Counted from the first letter of the stretch, positions 16,944 to 24,269 are shown. The stretch is 51,947 bases of DNA from Woeseiaceae bacterium (GCA_013043165.1 JABDOQ010000108.1:1-51947); one strand, 5' to 3'. The notes: generated by a model from the letters alone, not told the origin. Program-made: numbers and translations.

Positions 16944-17890
16944 GCCTTGCTCCTCACGGCGCGTGTTCGCATCGCCGCCAGTCGCCGGATGCGGAACAGA
17001 TCGTTAAAGCGCGAACCGAGTTCGCTAAAAGCGATACCGGACAGAATCAGGCACAGACCCACGTAAACGGATGACGAGACAGTCTCATCCAGGAACAGCG
17101 CTCCCATGAGTACAGCGCAGGGCGGAACGAGATAATTGACGAAAGAGAGAAAGGTGGGTCCGGGACCCTGCACAAGGCGAAAGTAGATAAGGGTTGCAAG
17201 CCCGGTCGATAGCAGGCCGAGCACGGCCAGAGATGCCATTGCGGCGACGCTTGGGGAAGCGATGCCGGGGACGTCAACGGCAGCGCCGGGCAGTGACAGC
17301 AAACTTGCGGCAACCAGCATGCCGGCCGATAGTTGCACGGGGTTCGTTGCACCGAGGCGGCGCGCGTAGATGCTGTTCAACGAGTAGCTCAGTGCCGCGC
17401 CGAGTACCGCAATTGCGCCCCAAAGAGTTGTGTTTTCGTCCAGGCCGCGCAGCGCTTCCGGTCCGATAATGGTTACGACTCCGGCGAAACCGACAACGAA
17501 CCCGACAACACGGAAGGGCGTGAGTTTTGACCCCGGCAGCAGGAAGTGCGCCAGCGTCAATACAAAAAGGGGCATAACGGCCATTAAAATACCGGCCATG
17601 GATGAGTCGATATATTGCTGTGCCCAGGCAATCAGTTGAAACGGAAGCACGTTGCCGAGAACTGCCATGACGAGCAGCGGTATCCATTCGCGCCCGAACG
17701 GCGGCAGCCGAATGCCGTTGGCCCGCATAAACGCGAACAGCACGGCAGTCGCAATCAGAATGCGAGCCGCGACTAACACTGAGGGTGGAAACGAAGCCAG
17801 GGCCAGCTCGTTGAACATGAATGCTGTCCCCCACATAAGGGTCAGCGCCAGCAGCGCGATCCAGTCACCAAAATGAGCTGCGCGAGGCAT
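16940..17890 (-). CDS. EamA/DMT-family transporter
   Basis: Starting at the ATG at 17890 (MPRAAHFGDWI) the product is 316 aa; an 18-codon longer GTG start at 17944 is possible but lacks a clear ribosome site. Ten hydrophobic segments form two EamA repeats. The N-terminal ALTLMWGTAFMFNELAL and the mid-protein LWGAIAVLGAALSYSLNSIYARR are typical of the drug/metabolite transporter superfamily. Substrate unknown (many members export amino acids or other small metabolites). First gene of the operon continuing into ubiG and the photolyase-related gene. Its promoter must lie in the spacer holding the three 11-bp repeats at 17988-18020. Confidence 0.9.
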   Translation of the reverse strand: MPRAAHFGDWIALLALTLMWGTAFMFNELALASFPPSVLVAARILIATAVLFAFMRANGIRLPPFGREWIPLLVMAVLGNVLPFQLIAWAQQYIDSSMAGILMAVMPLFVLTLAHFLLPGSKLTPFRVVGFVVGFAGVVTIIGPEALRGLDENTTLWGAIAVLGAALSYSLNSIYARRLGATNPVQLSAGMLVAASLLSLPGAAVDVPGIASPSVAAMASLAVLGLLSTGLATLIYFRLVQGPGPTFLSFVNYLVPPCAVLMGALFLDETVSSSVYVGLCLILSGIAFSELGSRFNDLFRIRRLAAMRTRAVRSKA

Positions 17891-17982
17891 ATTTTTCAGC
17901 CCCCCGAGACCACGGCGGACTGAAAAACGATGGCTCCAGGCCACGTTCCTGTCGCAATCGTAATTAAAGCTGTCGCCAGGGC

Positions 17983-18010
17983 TTCCATGTCGATAAGATG
18001 TCTATATAAT
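17983..18010 (+). promoter_or_regulatory. Predicted promoter of the MerR regulator gene
   Basis: A perfect TATAAT (18005-18010) is preceded at 16 bp by a weak -35 (TTCCAT, 17983-17988). The predicted start of transcription would be near 18017, about 68 bp before the ATG. The -10 lies inside the direct-repeat array at 17988-18020, so a bound regulator would block it, consistent with autorepression. Confidence 0.6.
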
Positions 18011-18020
18011 GTCTAAGAAT
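17988..18020 (+). promoter_or_regulatory. Operator array: three 11-bp direct repeats
   Basis: TGTCGATAAGA, TGTCTATATAA and TGTCTAAGAAT follow each other without a gap at 17988, 17999 and 18010. The 11-bp period puts each half-site on the same face of the helix, the published arrangement for CarH-type MerR regulators, which bind head-to-tail. A further TGTCTA is found at 18051-18056. The array covers the merR -10 and sits 98 bp before the EamA start, so it could control both directions. Confidence 0.75.
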
Positions 18021-18084
18021 AGGTCACACAATATATGAACAACCTATTCATGTCTACGGCACGCGTTGATACAGGGTGGTCACG

Positions 18085-19068
18085 ATGGTCAAAAAAGCGA
18101 ATAAGGAAGAGCATAGCTACGGTATTGGCGCCGTCGCCAAAGTCACCGGGCTGACCGATCACACGATTCGAGTATGGGAGCGCCGCTATGGTGCGGTTGT
18201 CGCCCGGCGCGCACCCAACGGTCGTCGCGTTTACAGCGACGCAGACGTCGAGAAACTCGGCGTCCTCAAGCGACTCACCGACGCCGGGTTCTCGATTGGA
18301 CAGATTGCTTCAAGCAGCGTTGATCAGCTCAGGGACCAGTGCCAAAGCCTCAGCGATATTTCGTCGGCCTCACTGCCGGAGCAGATCGACATAGCCGTGC
18401 TGGGCGATTACCTGCCGGCGCAGCTGCTTGCGCATGACCGCGATATTGCCCCGATCAATGTACGGGTGGCGGAAAGTAACCGCGATCGCTTCGCGGCTGA
18501 CCTCCGTTGCCAGACTGCCGACGTCGTTATCCTGGAAAGCCCAATCCTGGGTCCTGATCAATCGGCCCAACTTCTTAATTATATGACGGAATGTGGTGCG
18601 AAACGCGGCGTGATCATTTATGGCTTTGGCAGCAGCCGCGATGTCGAAAGGGCACGCAAGTCGAATATCGTAGTGCTTAGGGCACCTGTCGATATCGAGG
18701 AGGTGCATGCGGCCGTCGTTCGCGCCTACACGCAGCCCTTGGATGGAAAGCTTCAGCCAAAGAAGCCGGAAGTCGCAGAATCTCCGGGCTGGAGCTTCGC
18801 GGGTGCCAGCACAACGCGAGTCTTCAACCAGCAGCAGATTGCCCGCCTTGCCAATACCTCGAGCACAATCGAGTGCGAGTGCCCCAAGCACCTGGCGCAG
18901 CTCGTCGGCGATCTGAGTGCGTTCGAGATGTACAGCGCAAACTGTGCCAATCGTGATGATGACGATGCGGCGCTGCACCGTTACCTGCATCAGACAACGG
19001 CGCAGGCGCGGGCCCTGGTCGAGGTTGCGCTGAAGAAAGTCGCCGATGCCGAGGGATTGACCTACTAA
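18085..19068 (+). CDS. MerR-family regulator, LitR/CarH-like
   Basis: The ATG at 18085 has AGGGTGG about seven bases upstream (327 aa). Residues about 12-82 are a MerR winged helix (YGIGAVAKVTGLTDHTIRVWERRYG; PNGRRVYSDADVEKL). Residues about 103-222 alternate strands and helices like a B12-binding Rossmann domain (TADVVILESPILGP; KRGVIIYGFGSSRDV). However, the DxHxxG cobalamin-His motif and the Wx9EH motif of CarH are absent. Residues about 260-327 form a conserved-looking helical tail beginning ECECPKHLAQLVGDLSAFE. It likely represses itself and the HiPIP/photolyase genes through the two 11-bp repeat arrays. The ligand or light input is unclear because the B12 ligands are missing. Confidence 0.88.
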   Translation: MVKKANKEEHSYGIGAVAKVTGLTDHTIRVWERRYGAVVARRAPNGRRVYSDADVEKLGVLKRLTDAGFSIGQIASSSVDQLRDQCQSLSDISSASLPEQIDIAVLGDYLPAQLLAHDRDIAPINVRVAESNRDRFAADLRCQTADVVILESPILGPDQSAQLLNYMTECGAKRGVIIYGFGSSRDVERARKSNIVVLRAPVDIEEVHAAVVRAYTQPLDGKLQPKKPEVAESPGWSFAGASTTRVFNQQQIARLANTSSTIECECPKHLAQLVGDLSAFEMYSANCANRDDDDAALHRYLHQTTAQARALVEVALKKVADAEGLTY

Positions 19069-19101
19069 AGCTGCTCGTTGTCGTTACAATTCGATACATT
19101 A

Positions 19102-19134
19102 TTGTCTAGAATATTCCTAGACAAAACATTGACA
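19102..19134 (-). promoter_or_regulatory. Operator array before the HiPIP gene: three 11-bp repeats
   Basis: Read on the minus strand, TGTCAATGTTT, TGTCTAGGAAT and ATTCTAGACAA are contiguous (19134-19124, 19123-19113, 19112-19102). The middle unit matches a unit of the merR array (TGTCTAAGAAT) at 10 of 11 bases; the last one is degenerate. The outer part also forms a perfect inverted repeat, TTGTCTAG with CTAGACAA. The first unit contains the -35 hexamer of the downstream promoter, so binding would block transcription. Confidence 0.75.
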
Positions 19135-19156
19135 ATATTTTTGCTTCCGTTAGTCT
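19129..19156 (+). promoter_or_regulatory. Predicted promoter of the HiPIP operon or leader RNA
   Basis: A consensus -35 TTGACA (19129-19134) and a -10-like TAGTCT (19151-19156) are 16 bp apart. The -35 coincides with the first unit of the operator array. Transcription would start near 19163 and give a leader of about 137 nt before the HiPIP start codon. Confidence 0.6.
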
Positions 19157-19162
19157 GACGAT

Positions 19163-19269
19163 TCGCTTGGTCAGGATCGTCTGAGCGTGGTTTGCAAAGG
19201 GTCAAAGTTCCCCCCGACTAACCCCTTTGACAGTTACCGGTCGGCGCGTTGCGTCGGCCGGGATTTTTT
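19163..19269 (+). ncRNA. Candidate small RNA or attenuated leader
   Basis: From the predicted start near 19163 the transcript holds two structures. The first is a hairpin GTCAAAG/CTTTGAC (19201-19207 with 19225-19231) whose 17-base loop contains six consecutive C. The second is the terminator at 19237-19269. The result would be a free RNA of about 107 nt, or a leader with conditional read-through into the HiPIP gene 30 bases further on. No protein-coding frame of note is present. The 5' end is only a prediction. Confidence 0.45.
19237..19269 (+). terminator. Intrinsic terminator inside the HiPIP leader
   Basis: An 11-bp stem (19237-19247 with 19251-19261, two G-U pairs) with a 3-base loop is followed by six T (19264-19269). 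It lies after the HiPIP promoter and 30 bp before the start codon, so it can end a short RNA or act as an attenuator. It could also stop read-through from merR. Confidence 0.75.
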
Positions 19270-19299
19270 CAGAAACCAGGATTGAGGGAAGGAGCAGCG

Positions 19300-19650
19300 A
19301 TGAAAGAAAAAAATACGCACGGACGATGGCTGCCGAAAATGTCACGCCGCCGATTTTTCACCTCGGCCGGCGCAGCCGCTGCCGTAGCTACCTCCGGTCT
19401 CAGCGGACTTGCCGCAGCGGACGATCTCGCGCCTCTGGATGAGAACGACCCCACGGCGAAAGCGCTGAACTACGTTCACGACGCAAAGACCGTCGATGCC
19501 GCCAAGCGCTTTTCGGACCAGTACTGCAGCAACTGCGTGCTCTTCACAGGCGACAGCGATGACGAGTGGGCTGGCTGCGGGATATTTCCCGGAAAGGCCG
19601 TAGCCGGCAAGGGCTGGTGTTCCGCTTGGGCGGCCAAACAATCCTCATAG
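19300..19650 (+). CDS. High-potential iron-sulfur protein (HiPIP), Tat-exported
   Basis: The 116-aa precursor starts at an ATG with AAGGAGC upstream. A twin-arginine signal (SRRRFFTSAG, then AAAAVATSGLSGLAAA) is followed by the mature protein of roughly 80 residues. The four cluster ligands appear in YCSNCVLF, EWAGCGIF and GKGWCSAW, giving a 4Fe-4S HiPIP that carries electrons in the periplasm. It precedes a small membrane protein and a photolyase-like gene and lies behind the operator array, so it is likely induced together with them. Electron donor and acceptor are not visible here. Confidence 0.93.
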   Translation: MKEKNTHGRWLPKMSRRRFFTSAGAAAAVATSGLSGLAAADDLAPLDENDPTAKALNYVHDAKTVDAAKRFSDQYCSNCVLFTGDSDDEWAGCGIFPGKAVAGKGWCSAWAAKQSS

Positions 19651-19668
19651 CAAATCAGGAGAACTCTC

Positions 19669-19800
19669 ATGGAAATGGTTGCATTGGTACTGCTTGGAAC
19701 TGTCGCTTTGGCGCTTATTGAGAAAAAAAGCGCGATGGAGCGACTCGTCATATCCCGTCGCGAACGAGACTCTTCTTCGCAGCGGCGGCGACGCGGTTAG
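19669..19800 (+). CDS. Small single-span membrane protein (43 aa)
   Basis: A 43-codon gene starts 18 bp after the HiPIP stop, with AGGAG eight bases before the ATG. The product has one hydrophobic segment (MVALVLLGTVALALI) and a basic tail ending SSSQRRRRG, giving an N-out/C-in single-span protein. It ends 20 bp before the photolyase-like start, so it is embedded in that operon. No family is recognised. The strong ribosome site and tight spacing support it as real despite its size. Confidence 0.6.
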   Translation: MEMVALVLLGTVALALIEKKSAMERLVISRRERDSSSQRRRRG

Positions 19801-19820
19801 AGCGGGCAATACACACGCTC

Positions 19821-21080
19821 ATGGAGACGATGCCAGGGGCCAGCCGCAGCGCAGGACTCGGCCGACTAGCCGCCTTCGTCGCGCAATCGCTGAGCCACTA
19901 TCCAAGGGCGCGCAACTTTGACTTTGGACCGCAGCGGCGCGGCAACGTGTCGCTGCTTTCGCCGCATGTCCGCCATCGGCTCGTGCTGGAGCAGGAATTG
20001 CTCGAAGCTGCGCTTCAACGACATTCGCTTACGGCAGCGAACAAGTTTGTACAGGAGGTTTTCTGGCGGACCTACTTCAAAGGCTGGCTGGAACAACGAC
20101 CCGACGTCTGGCTGGACTACAGGGCGAACGTGGCCCGACTGATCAAATCGCTCGACTCTGATACCGACCTATTGCGTCGATACAGTGCGGCCGTCAGCGG
20201 CAAGACAGGCATCGATTGCTTTGACGCCTGGATTAGCGAGCTTGAACAGACCGGTTACCTGCACAACCATGCCCGCATGTGGTTTGCGTCCATCTGGATT
20301 TTTACACTTCGGCTTCCCTGGCAGCTTGGGGCCGACCTTTTCTTGCGCCACCTTATCGATGGCGACCCCGCATCGAACACGCTCAGCTGGCGCTGGGTTG
20401 CAGGACTGCACACGAAGGGCAAGACCTACCTTGCGCTGAGCAAAAACATCGCCCGTTACACTGACAATCGCTTCAACCCCGACGGCAAGCTGGCCAGCAG
20501 CGCACCCGCGCTGGTGGAGTCCCGCGTATTTCCGCTGCGGGATCTTCCCCTGGCGCAGGCGCTTCCGCACGACGAGGACTACGGCCTGCTGATAACCGAA
20601 GAAGATGGTTGCCCGGAAACGCTGGCACTGCGTGGTAAGCCGAAACTCGTGTTGGCTGCGGTCGCGACACAGCAGCGGTCACCGTTACCTTCAGGAGCGC
20701 GCGCGCGTGAATTCGCCGCTGGTGCCGTCGCCGATGCCCTTACGCGGGCTACCCAACACTTCGCGGTCGACGGTCAGCTCGCCGAAAGCGAAGACTGGGG
20801 TAACCTGCTGACGGAATGGGCGGCGCAGAACAACGTCAGCAATATCGTTACCGCCTATGCGCCCGTCGGTCCGGTCGCGGAGATACTCGCGGCGACAAGC
20901 ACTCATCTGCAAAAGCACGGGATTCGGCTGCTACAACTCCGTCGGACCTACGACAGTGTCGTTTGGCCGCATGCCAGACGAGGCTACTTCAAGCTCAAAG
21001 ACAAGATTCCGAGCCTTCTGGAGACACTCGGCATCGAAAGCGAAGATGGGTTTCAGGATTCGCGCAGTGAAGCCGTTTAG
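19821..21080 (+). CDS. Photolyase-like FAD-binding protein, domains apparently swapped
   Basis: The 419-aa protein begins with the helical FAD domain of the photolyase/cryptochrome family: KFVQEVFWRTYFKGW (near 75-89), TGYLHNHARMWFASIWIF (144-161), LIDGDPASNTLSWRWVAG (178-195). No alpha/beta antenna domain precedes it. Instead residues about 250-395 alternate strands and helices (YGLLITEEDG; KLVLAAVAT; NIVTAYAPVG) and end in GYFKLKDKIP, suggesting the Rossmann-like domain lies at the C-terminus. It could repair DNA or sense light. The stop overlaps the convergent amine oxidase gene by four bases. The ribosome site is weak, so translation may be coupled to the 43-aa gene 20 bp upstream. Confidence 0.85.
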   Translation: METMPGASRSAGLGRLAAFVAQSLSHYPRARNFDFGPQRRGNVSLLSPHVRHRLVLEQELLEAALQRHSLTAANKFVQEVFWRTYFKGWLEQRPDVWLDYRANVARLIKSLDSDTDLLRRYSAAVSGKTGIDCFDAWISELEQTGYLHNHARMWFASIWIFTLRLPWQLGADLFLRHLIDGDPASNTLSWRWVAGLHTKGKTYLALSKNIARYTDNRFNPDGKLASSAPALVESRVFPLRDLPLAQALPHDEDYGLLITEEDGCPETLALRGKPKLVLAAVATQQRSPLPSGARAREFAAGAVADALTRATQHFAVDGQLAESEDWGNLLTEWAAQNNVSNIVTAYAPVGPVAEILAATSTHLQKHGIRLLQLRRTYDSVVWPHARRGYFKLKDKIPSLLETLGIESEDGFQDSRSEAV

Positions 21081-22066
21081 CGTAGCGCCACGCCCTTCAG
21101 TTCCTGCGCCAGACCAAAGCCACTTGTAAATGCAGCCTCCACCCTGCCGCGATTGAACCAGTCGCCGCATGCCGCCAGCTGGACCGATTCATCAACAAAA
21201 AAATCCGCGCCGTCACGATTGTCCGCATTGGCGTAGCGCCAGCGTTGCTGTCTGTAGAATGTCGCCGCCTCGAGACTCTCGCCAAGCACTTCGCCGGTTT
21301 CGGTCCGGAGCCGGGCAGCAATCTCGACCAGGTCGCCACTGATATTGGCGTCAGCAAATGCGTTCGTTGAATGTACGACAAGACTAAAAGGCTCGGGACG
21401 TCCCGGCTTGCTACTGTTGACCGAAACCCAGCTTATGTCGGCTCCGCGAACCAGCGCGGCCTGCCACGGCAACGGCAGCGGCGCATCGAAACCGAGCATC
21501 AGGGCGAAGCAGGCACGCATCCGTACTGATTTGCAGTACTCGTGAAGGTCGGAACCGTCGGGCGCCAGGGCCGCCGTTTGCGCCGCCGGCATCGTTAGAA
21601 CCACCCAGTCGAAGTGACCCAGGTTTTTGCGGCCGCTGTCCCTGAGGCACCAGCCGCCGGGTTCTCGCTCGAGCATGCTGACGGTCGTATTACGCCGAAC
21701 GTCCAGATCGGCCGCGAGGTGTTTGCCAATCTCATTCATGCGTGGAGCACCGACATAGTGCGGGTAGTCGTTATCCCAATCGCGTTGGGAGACGATCGTC
21801 CCCCTATCCAATTCAGCGAAACGCGCGCGCCAGATGGCAACGACGCCGCGTTCGATCATGGGCTGCAAATAGTGGCGGAAATCAGGCGATCGAGCCGTGA
21901 AGAACTGGGCGCCGTGATCAAACTCAAAGCCATCGGCATAACGGGTTGCCATGCGACCGCCGACGCCGCTGGATTTTTCAAAAACAGTGACGCTGTGAAA
22001 ACTCTCCAACTCACGGGCGACAACCAGGCCCGAAAGACCTGCACCGATGACGGCAACTTTCGTCAC
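21077..22066 (-). CDS. FAD-dependent amine oxidase-like (renalase-type) oxidoreductase
   Basis: The 329-aa flavoprotein has an N-terminal dinucleotide fold (VAVIGAGLSGLVVARELE) followed by VTVFEKSSGVGGRMATR and FDHGAQFFTARS, the signature of the renalase/NAD(P)-binding amine oxidase group. A C-terminal FAD segment reads AACGDWFNRGRVEAAFTSG. It starts at a GTG that overlaps the DUF3429 stop (GTGA), so the two form an operon. Proteins of this group are often found in LitR/photolyase neighbourhoods of marine and soil bacteria (from general knowledge). Substrate unknown. Confidence 0.88.
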   Translation of the reverse strand: MTKVAVIGAGLSGLVVARELESFHSVTVFEKSSGVGGRMATRYADGFEFDHGAQFFTARSPDFRHYLQPMIERGVVAIWRARFAELDRGTIVSQRDWDNDYPHYVGAPRMNEIGKHLAADLDVRRNTTVSMLEREPGGWCLRDSGRKNLGHFDWVVLTMPAAQTAALAPDGSDLHEYCKSVRMRACFALMLGFDAPLPLPWQAALVRGADISWVSVNSSKPGRPEPFSLVVHSTNAFADANISGDLVEIAARLRTETGEVLGESLEAATFYRQQRWRYANADNRDGADFFVDESVQLAACGDWFNRGRVEAAFTSGFGLAQELKGVALR

Positions 22067-22500
22067 TGGAAAAGCAGAACAACGAGCAGGGAAACGGATG
22101 CAATCAATGTTGCGAAGAAACGGATCCCAAAATAATCGGCGGATATCATGGCATGCTGCCTTAATCGGTAGTCGATGAACAGCAGCGCCTGAAAGGCAAC
22201 AATCTGTGTGGCAATAGACCAGCTGAGACTCGCGCCAACGAAGGCGAACCAGACGGCGAGAAACACAACGTTGCTGCTGATAAACAGGTTGAACGGTGTT
22301 CTGGACTGACCGTAGAGGTAAGTGCCCCAGTGAGCGCCCGCCAGGAAGCAGATGATCGCCAGTCCGTAGGTGCTTGCCAGATAATCAAGCGCCCCAAGAA
22401 CGGGTAAGGTATCGATCCCGACCAAAGGCAGCAGCGCGCAGGCGACGAAAGGTGTCGTGCCCGCGAGGGCCAGAATCGAATAGAGTTTGCTGCTTTCCAT
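22063..22500 (-). CDS. DUF3429 membrane protein
   Basis: The 145-aa protein (ATG at 22500; a GTG at 22509 would add three residues) has four to five hydrophobic spans. The DUF3429-type middle reads AIICFLAGAHWGTYLYG and the C-terminal part DYRLRQHAMISADYFGIR. The family has no assigned function but recurs beside photolyases and light regulators. It is the first gene of a two-gene operon with the amine oxidase and is divergent from the glutathione peroxidase gene. Confidence 0.85.
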   Translation of the reverse strand: MESSKLYSILALAGTTPFVACALLPLVGIDTLPVLGALDYLASTYGLAIICFLAGAHWGTYLYGQSRTPFNLFISSNVVFLAVWFAFVGASLSWSIATQIVAFQALLFIDYRLRQHAMISADYFGIRFFATLIASVSLLVVLLFQ

Positions 22501-22540
22501 GCGAGACACTGTAATTCCGGTTAGGCGCCACGTCTAATAC

Positions 22541-22631
22541 TGTTACGACTTGTTACAGCGATACGCTGGTAAGTGAGGGCCCCGGAAAGCATCATGGACT
22601 TTAAGCAAACGGCGACCGCAACAGGTCGCCG
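22541..22631. promoter_or_regulatory. Shared control region, DUF3429 / glutathione peroxidase
   Basis: Two TGTTAC units lie 10 bp apart (22541 and 22551). TAATAC at 22535-22540 could be a -10 for the plus direction, without a good -35. An 8-bp hairpin CGGCGACC/GGTCGCCG (22610-22631, 6-base loop) lies in the peroxidase leader, 22 bp before its start; it has no T-run. None of the 11-bp TGTCTA units is found here. Confidence 0.35.
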
Positions 22632-22653
22632 AAACACTTCTGGAGCTTTCACT

Positions 22654-23193
22654 ATGCGTTACCTGGCAGGAGCATTACTTATCATGTCCGCAACCATATC
22701 CATGGCATCCGACGATGCGCTGCTCGACCAGGACTTCCGTCGCCTGGCGTCAGACGAAGTGATCAATCTCGACGAAGCCTATGGCGGCAAGGTCGTGCTG
22801 GTCGTCAACACTGCCTCGAAGTGTGGCAATACACCGCAGTACGACGGGCTTGAGAAGCTGTACCAGGATTACGGCGACGACGGATTTGTCGTGCTGGGCT
22901 TTCCCTCCAATGATTTTTTCGGGCAGGAACCGGGCACCGAAGAGCAGATCCAGGAATTCTGTCGCCTGACGTACAAGGTCAAGTTCCCGATGTTCGAGAA
23001 GGTCACCGTGAAAGGGGACGACGCGAATCCGTTTTTCGATCGGCTGGCCGCCGCCTCCGGCACCTACCCGACGTGGAACTTTCACAAGTACCTGATCGGC
23101 CGCGACGGCAAGCTTATTGCCGAGTTCAGTCCGCGCACACAGCCGGACGACAAGAAACTCGTCGCAGAAATAAAGACGGCGCTCGGTAGCTGA
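22654..23193 (+). CDS. Glutathione peroxidase family protein, exported
   Basis: From the ATG at 22654 (TGGAG eight bases upstream) the 179-aa product starts with a signal peptide (MRYLAGALLIMSATISMAS). The catalytic block is NTASKCGNTPQY, with Cys in place of selenocysteine, followed by GFPSNDFFGQEPG (catalytic Gln) and PTWNFHKYLIGRDG (Trp/Asn). It reduces hydrogen or lipid peroxides, probably in the periplasm and probably with a thioredoxin-like donor, as usual for Cys-type bacterial members. It lies next to the flavin oxidase and photolyase genes, fitting an oxidative-stress block. It is convergent with the MscS gene. Confidence 0.92.
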   Translation: MRYLAGALLIMSATISMASDDALLDQDFRRLASDEVINLDEAYGGKVVLVVNTASKCGNTPQYDGLEKLYQDYGDDGFVVLGFPSNDFFGQEPGTEEQIQEFCRLTYKVKFPMFEKVTVKGDDANPFFDRLAAASGTYPTWNFHKYLIGRDGKLIAEFSPRTQPDDKKLVAEIKTALGS

Positions 23194-23228
23194 GAATCCT
23201 CGGCACTGCCCAGGCGCCACGGACGCGC

Positions 23229-24269
23229 TCAGTCTTTTAGCTGCTCTTCGGCGTTCTTGAGCTGCTGAATCAGGCGGTCCTTCCTGGCCGTGATCTTGTC
23301 GACCGTGGCGCGGGCGGCGTCGGACTTTTCGTCCTTCAAGGCAGCGATTTCGGCGTCGGCAACCTCGATGGACTTGCGAATTTCCTCGGCCGACGCGGCC
23401 TCCTCGGCCTTGTCGAATGCCACATCCTCGGCCTGCGTGGCCTTGACTGCCGCTACCTTGCGCGTGGGTTCGGGGATGAACACCTTGCCCTCGGCAACCG
23501 CGCGGGTGTTCATGAAATTCGGCGACACGATTTCGATACCTGCGGCGTGCAGTGCGTCGAGCGCCGCCTCGCGCAGCCGGGAGCGTGCCGAGATCAGGCT
23601 TTTTACGTCTTCGAGGACGCCGGCGATGCGGTAGGTTATGGAGAAATCGCCCAGCTGCCGCACGTGCACGAAGGCATCTTTGAGGTCGGCGTGCCCGGCG
23701 GCTTCACACAGGATTCGGGAGACATCAACGTGCGACACGTCGTAGCCCAGCGAGACCTCGGCCGTGATGATCGTGCCCGACGAACGCACGACCTGCATCG
23801 GCTGCGTCACCATATACAGGTTGGGCACCGTAACGAGATCCCGAAATTCGGTTTGTACCTCGGTGTGCAGCAGGCCCATCTCGGTAATGCGCCCGGTAAG
23901 TTCAGCCACCGTGATGAAGTCACCGGGTCGGGCGCTCTTTACGGCTCTCAGCATGATGCCGGCCATGATATTGCCGATGAAGGTCGTCGAGGAGAGGGCA
24001 ATCGCGGCACTGAGCAGTATGCCGATGAGGCTCAGCAACTGACCGCGCGTTTCGACGCTGACGGGCAGGGCCAGGATAATCAGGAGCAGGCCGGCAAACG
24101 TCAGGCCCAGCATGATGAGCTGGAAACGAAACTGGGCGTCCGGGTTATCCTTCCATCGACGTTTAAGGAACCAGTCGACGAAAAAAAGGCCCGCGACGAC
24201 CGCGACGATCGCGCCCAGCAGGGGCAGCAGCTTGGCAGCTGACGCAAGGTAACTGTTGAGTAAATCCAC
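23229..24269 (-). CDS. MscS-family mechanosensitive channel with C-terminal coiled coil
   Basis: The 346-aa protein (GTG start) has three membrane segments; the pore-lining helix includes LSSTTFIGNIMAGIMLRAV, followed by the beta domain entry RPGDFITVAEL. The cytoplasmic part spans residues about 120-250. A Glu/Lys/Ala-rich coiled coil of about 70 residues ends the protein (VADAEIAALKDEKSD to KNAEEQLKD). It releases solutes on hypo-osmotic shock. The coiled coil is longer than in E. coli MscS and could add assembly or sensing roles. It forms a single-gene unit, with 164 bp to the next minus gene. Confidence 0.9.
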   Translation of the reverse strand: MDLLNSYLASAAKLLPLLGAIVAVVAGLFFVDWFLKRRWKDNPDAQFRFQLIMLGLTFAGLLLIILALPVSVETRGQLLSLIGILLSAAIALSSTTFIGNIMAGIMLRAVKSARPGDFITVAELTGRITEMGLLHTEVQTEFRDLVTVPNLYMVTQPMQVVRSSGTIITAEVSLGYDVSHVDVSRILCEAAGHADLKDAFVHVRQLGDFSITYRIAGVLEDVKSLISARSRLREAALDALHAAGIEIVSPNFMNTRAVAEGKVFIPEPTRKVAAVKATQAEDVAFDKAEEAASAEEIRKSIEVADAEIAALKDEKSDAARATVDKITARKDRLIQQLKNAEEQLKD

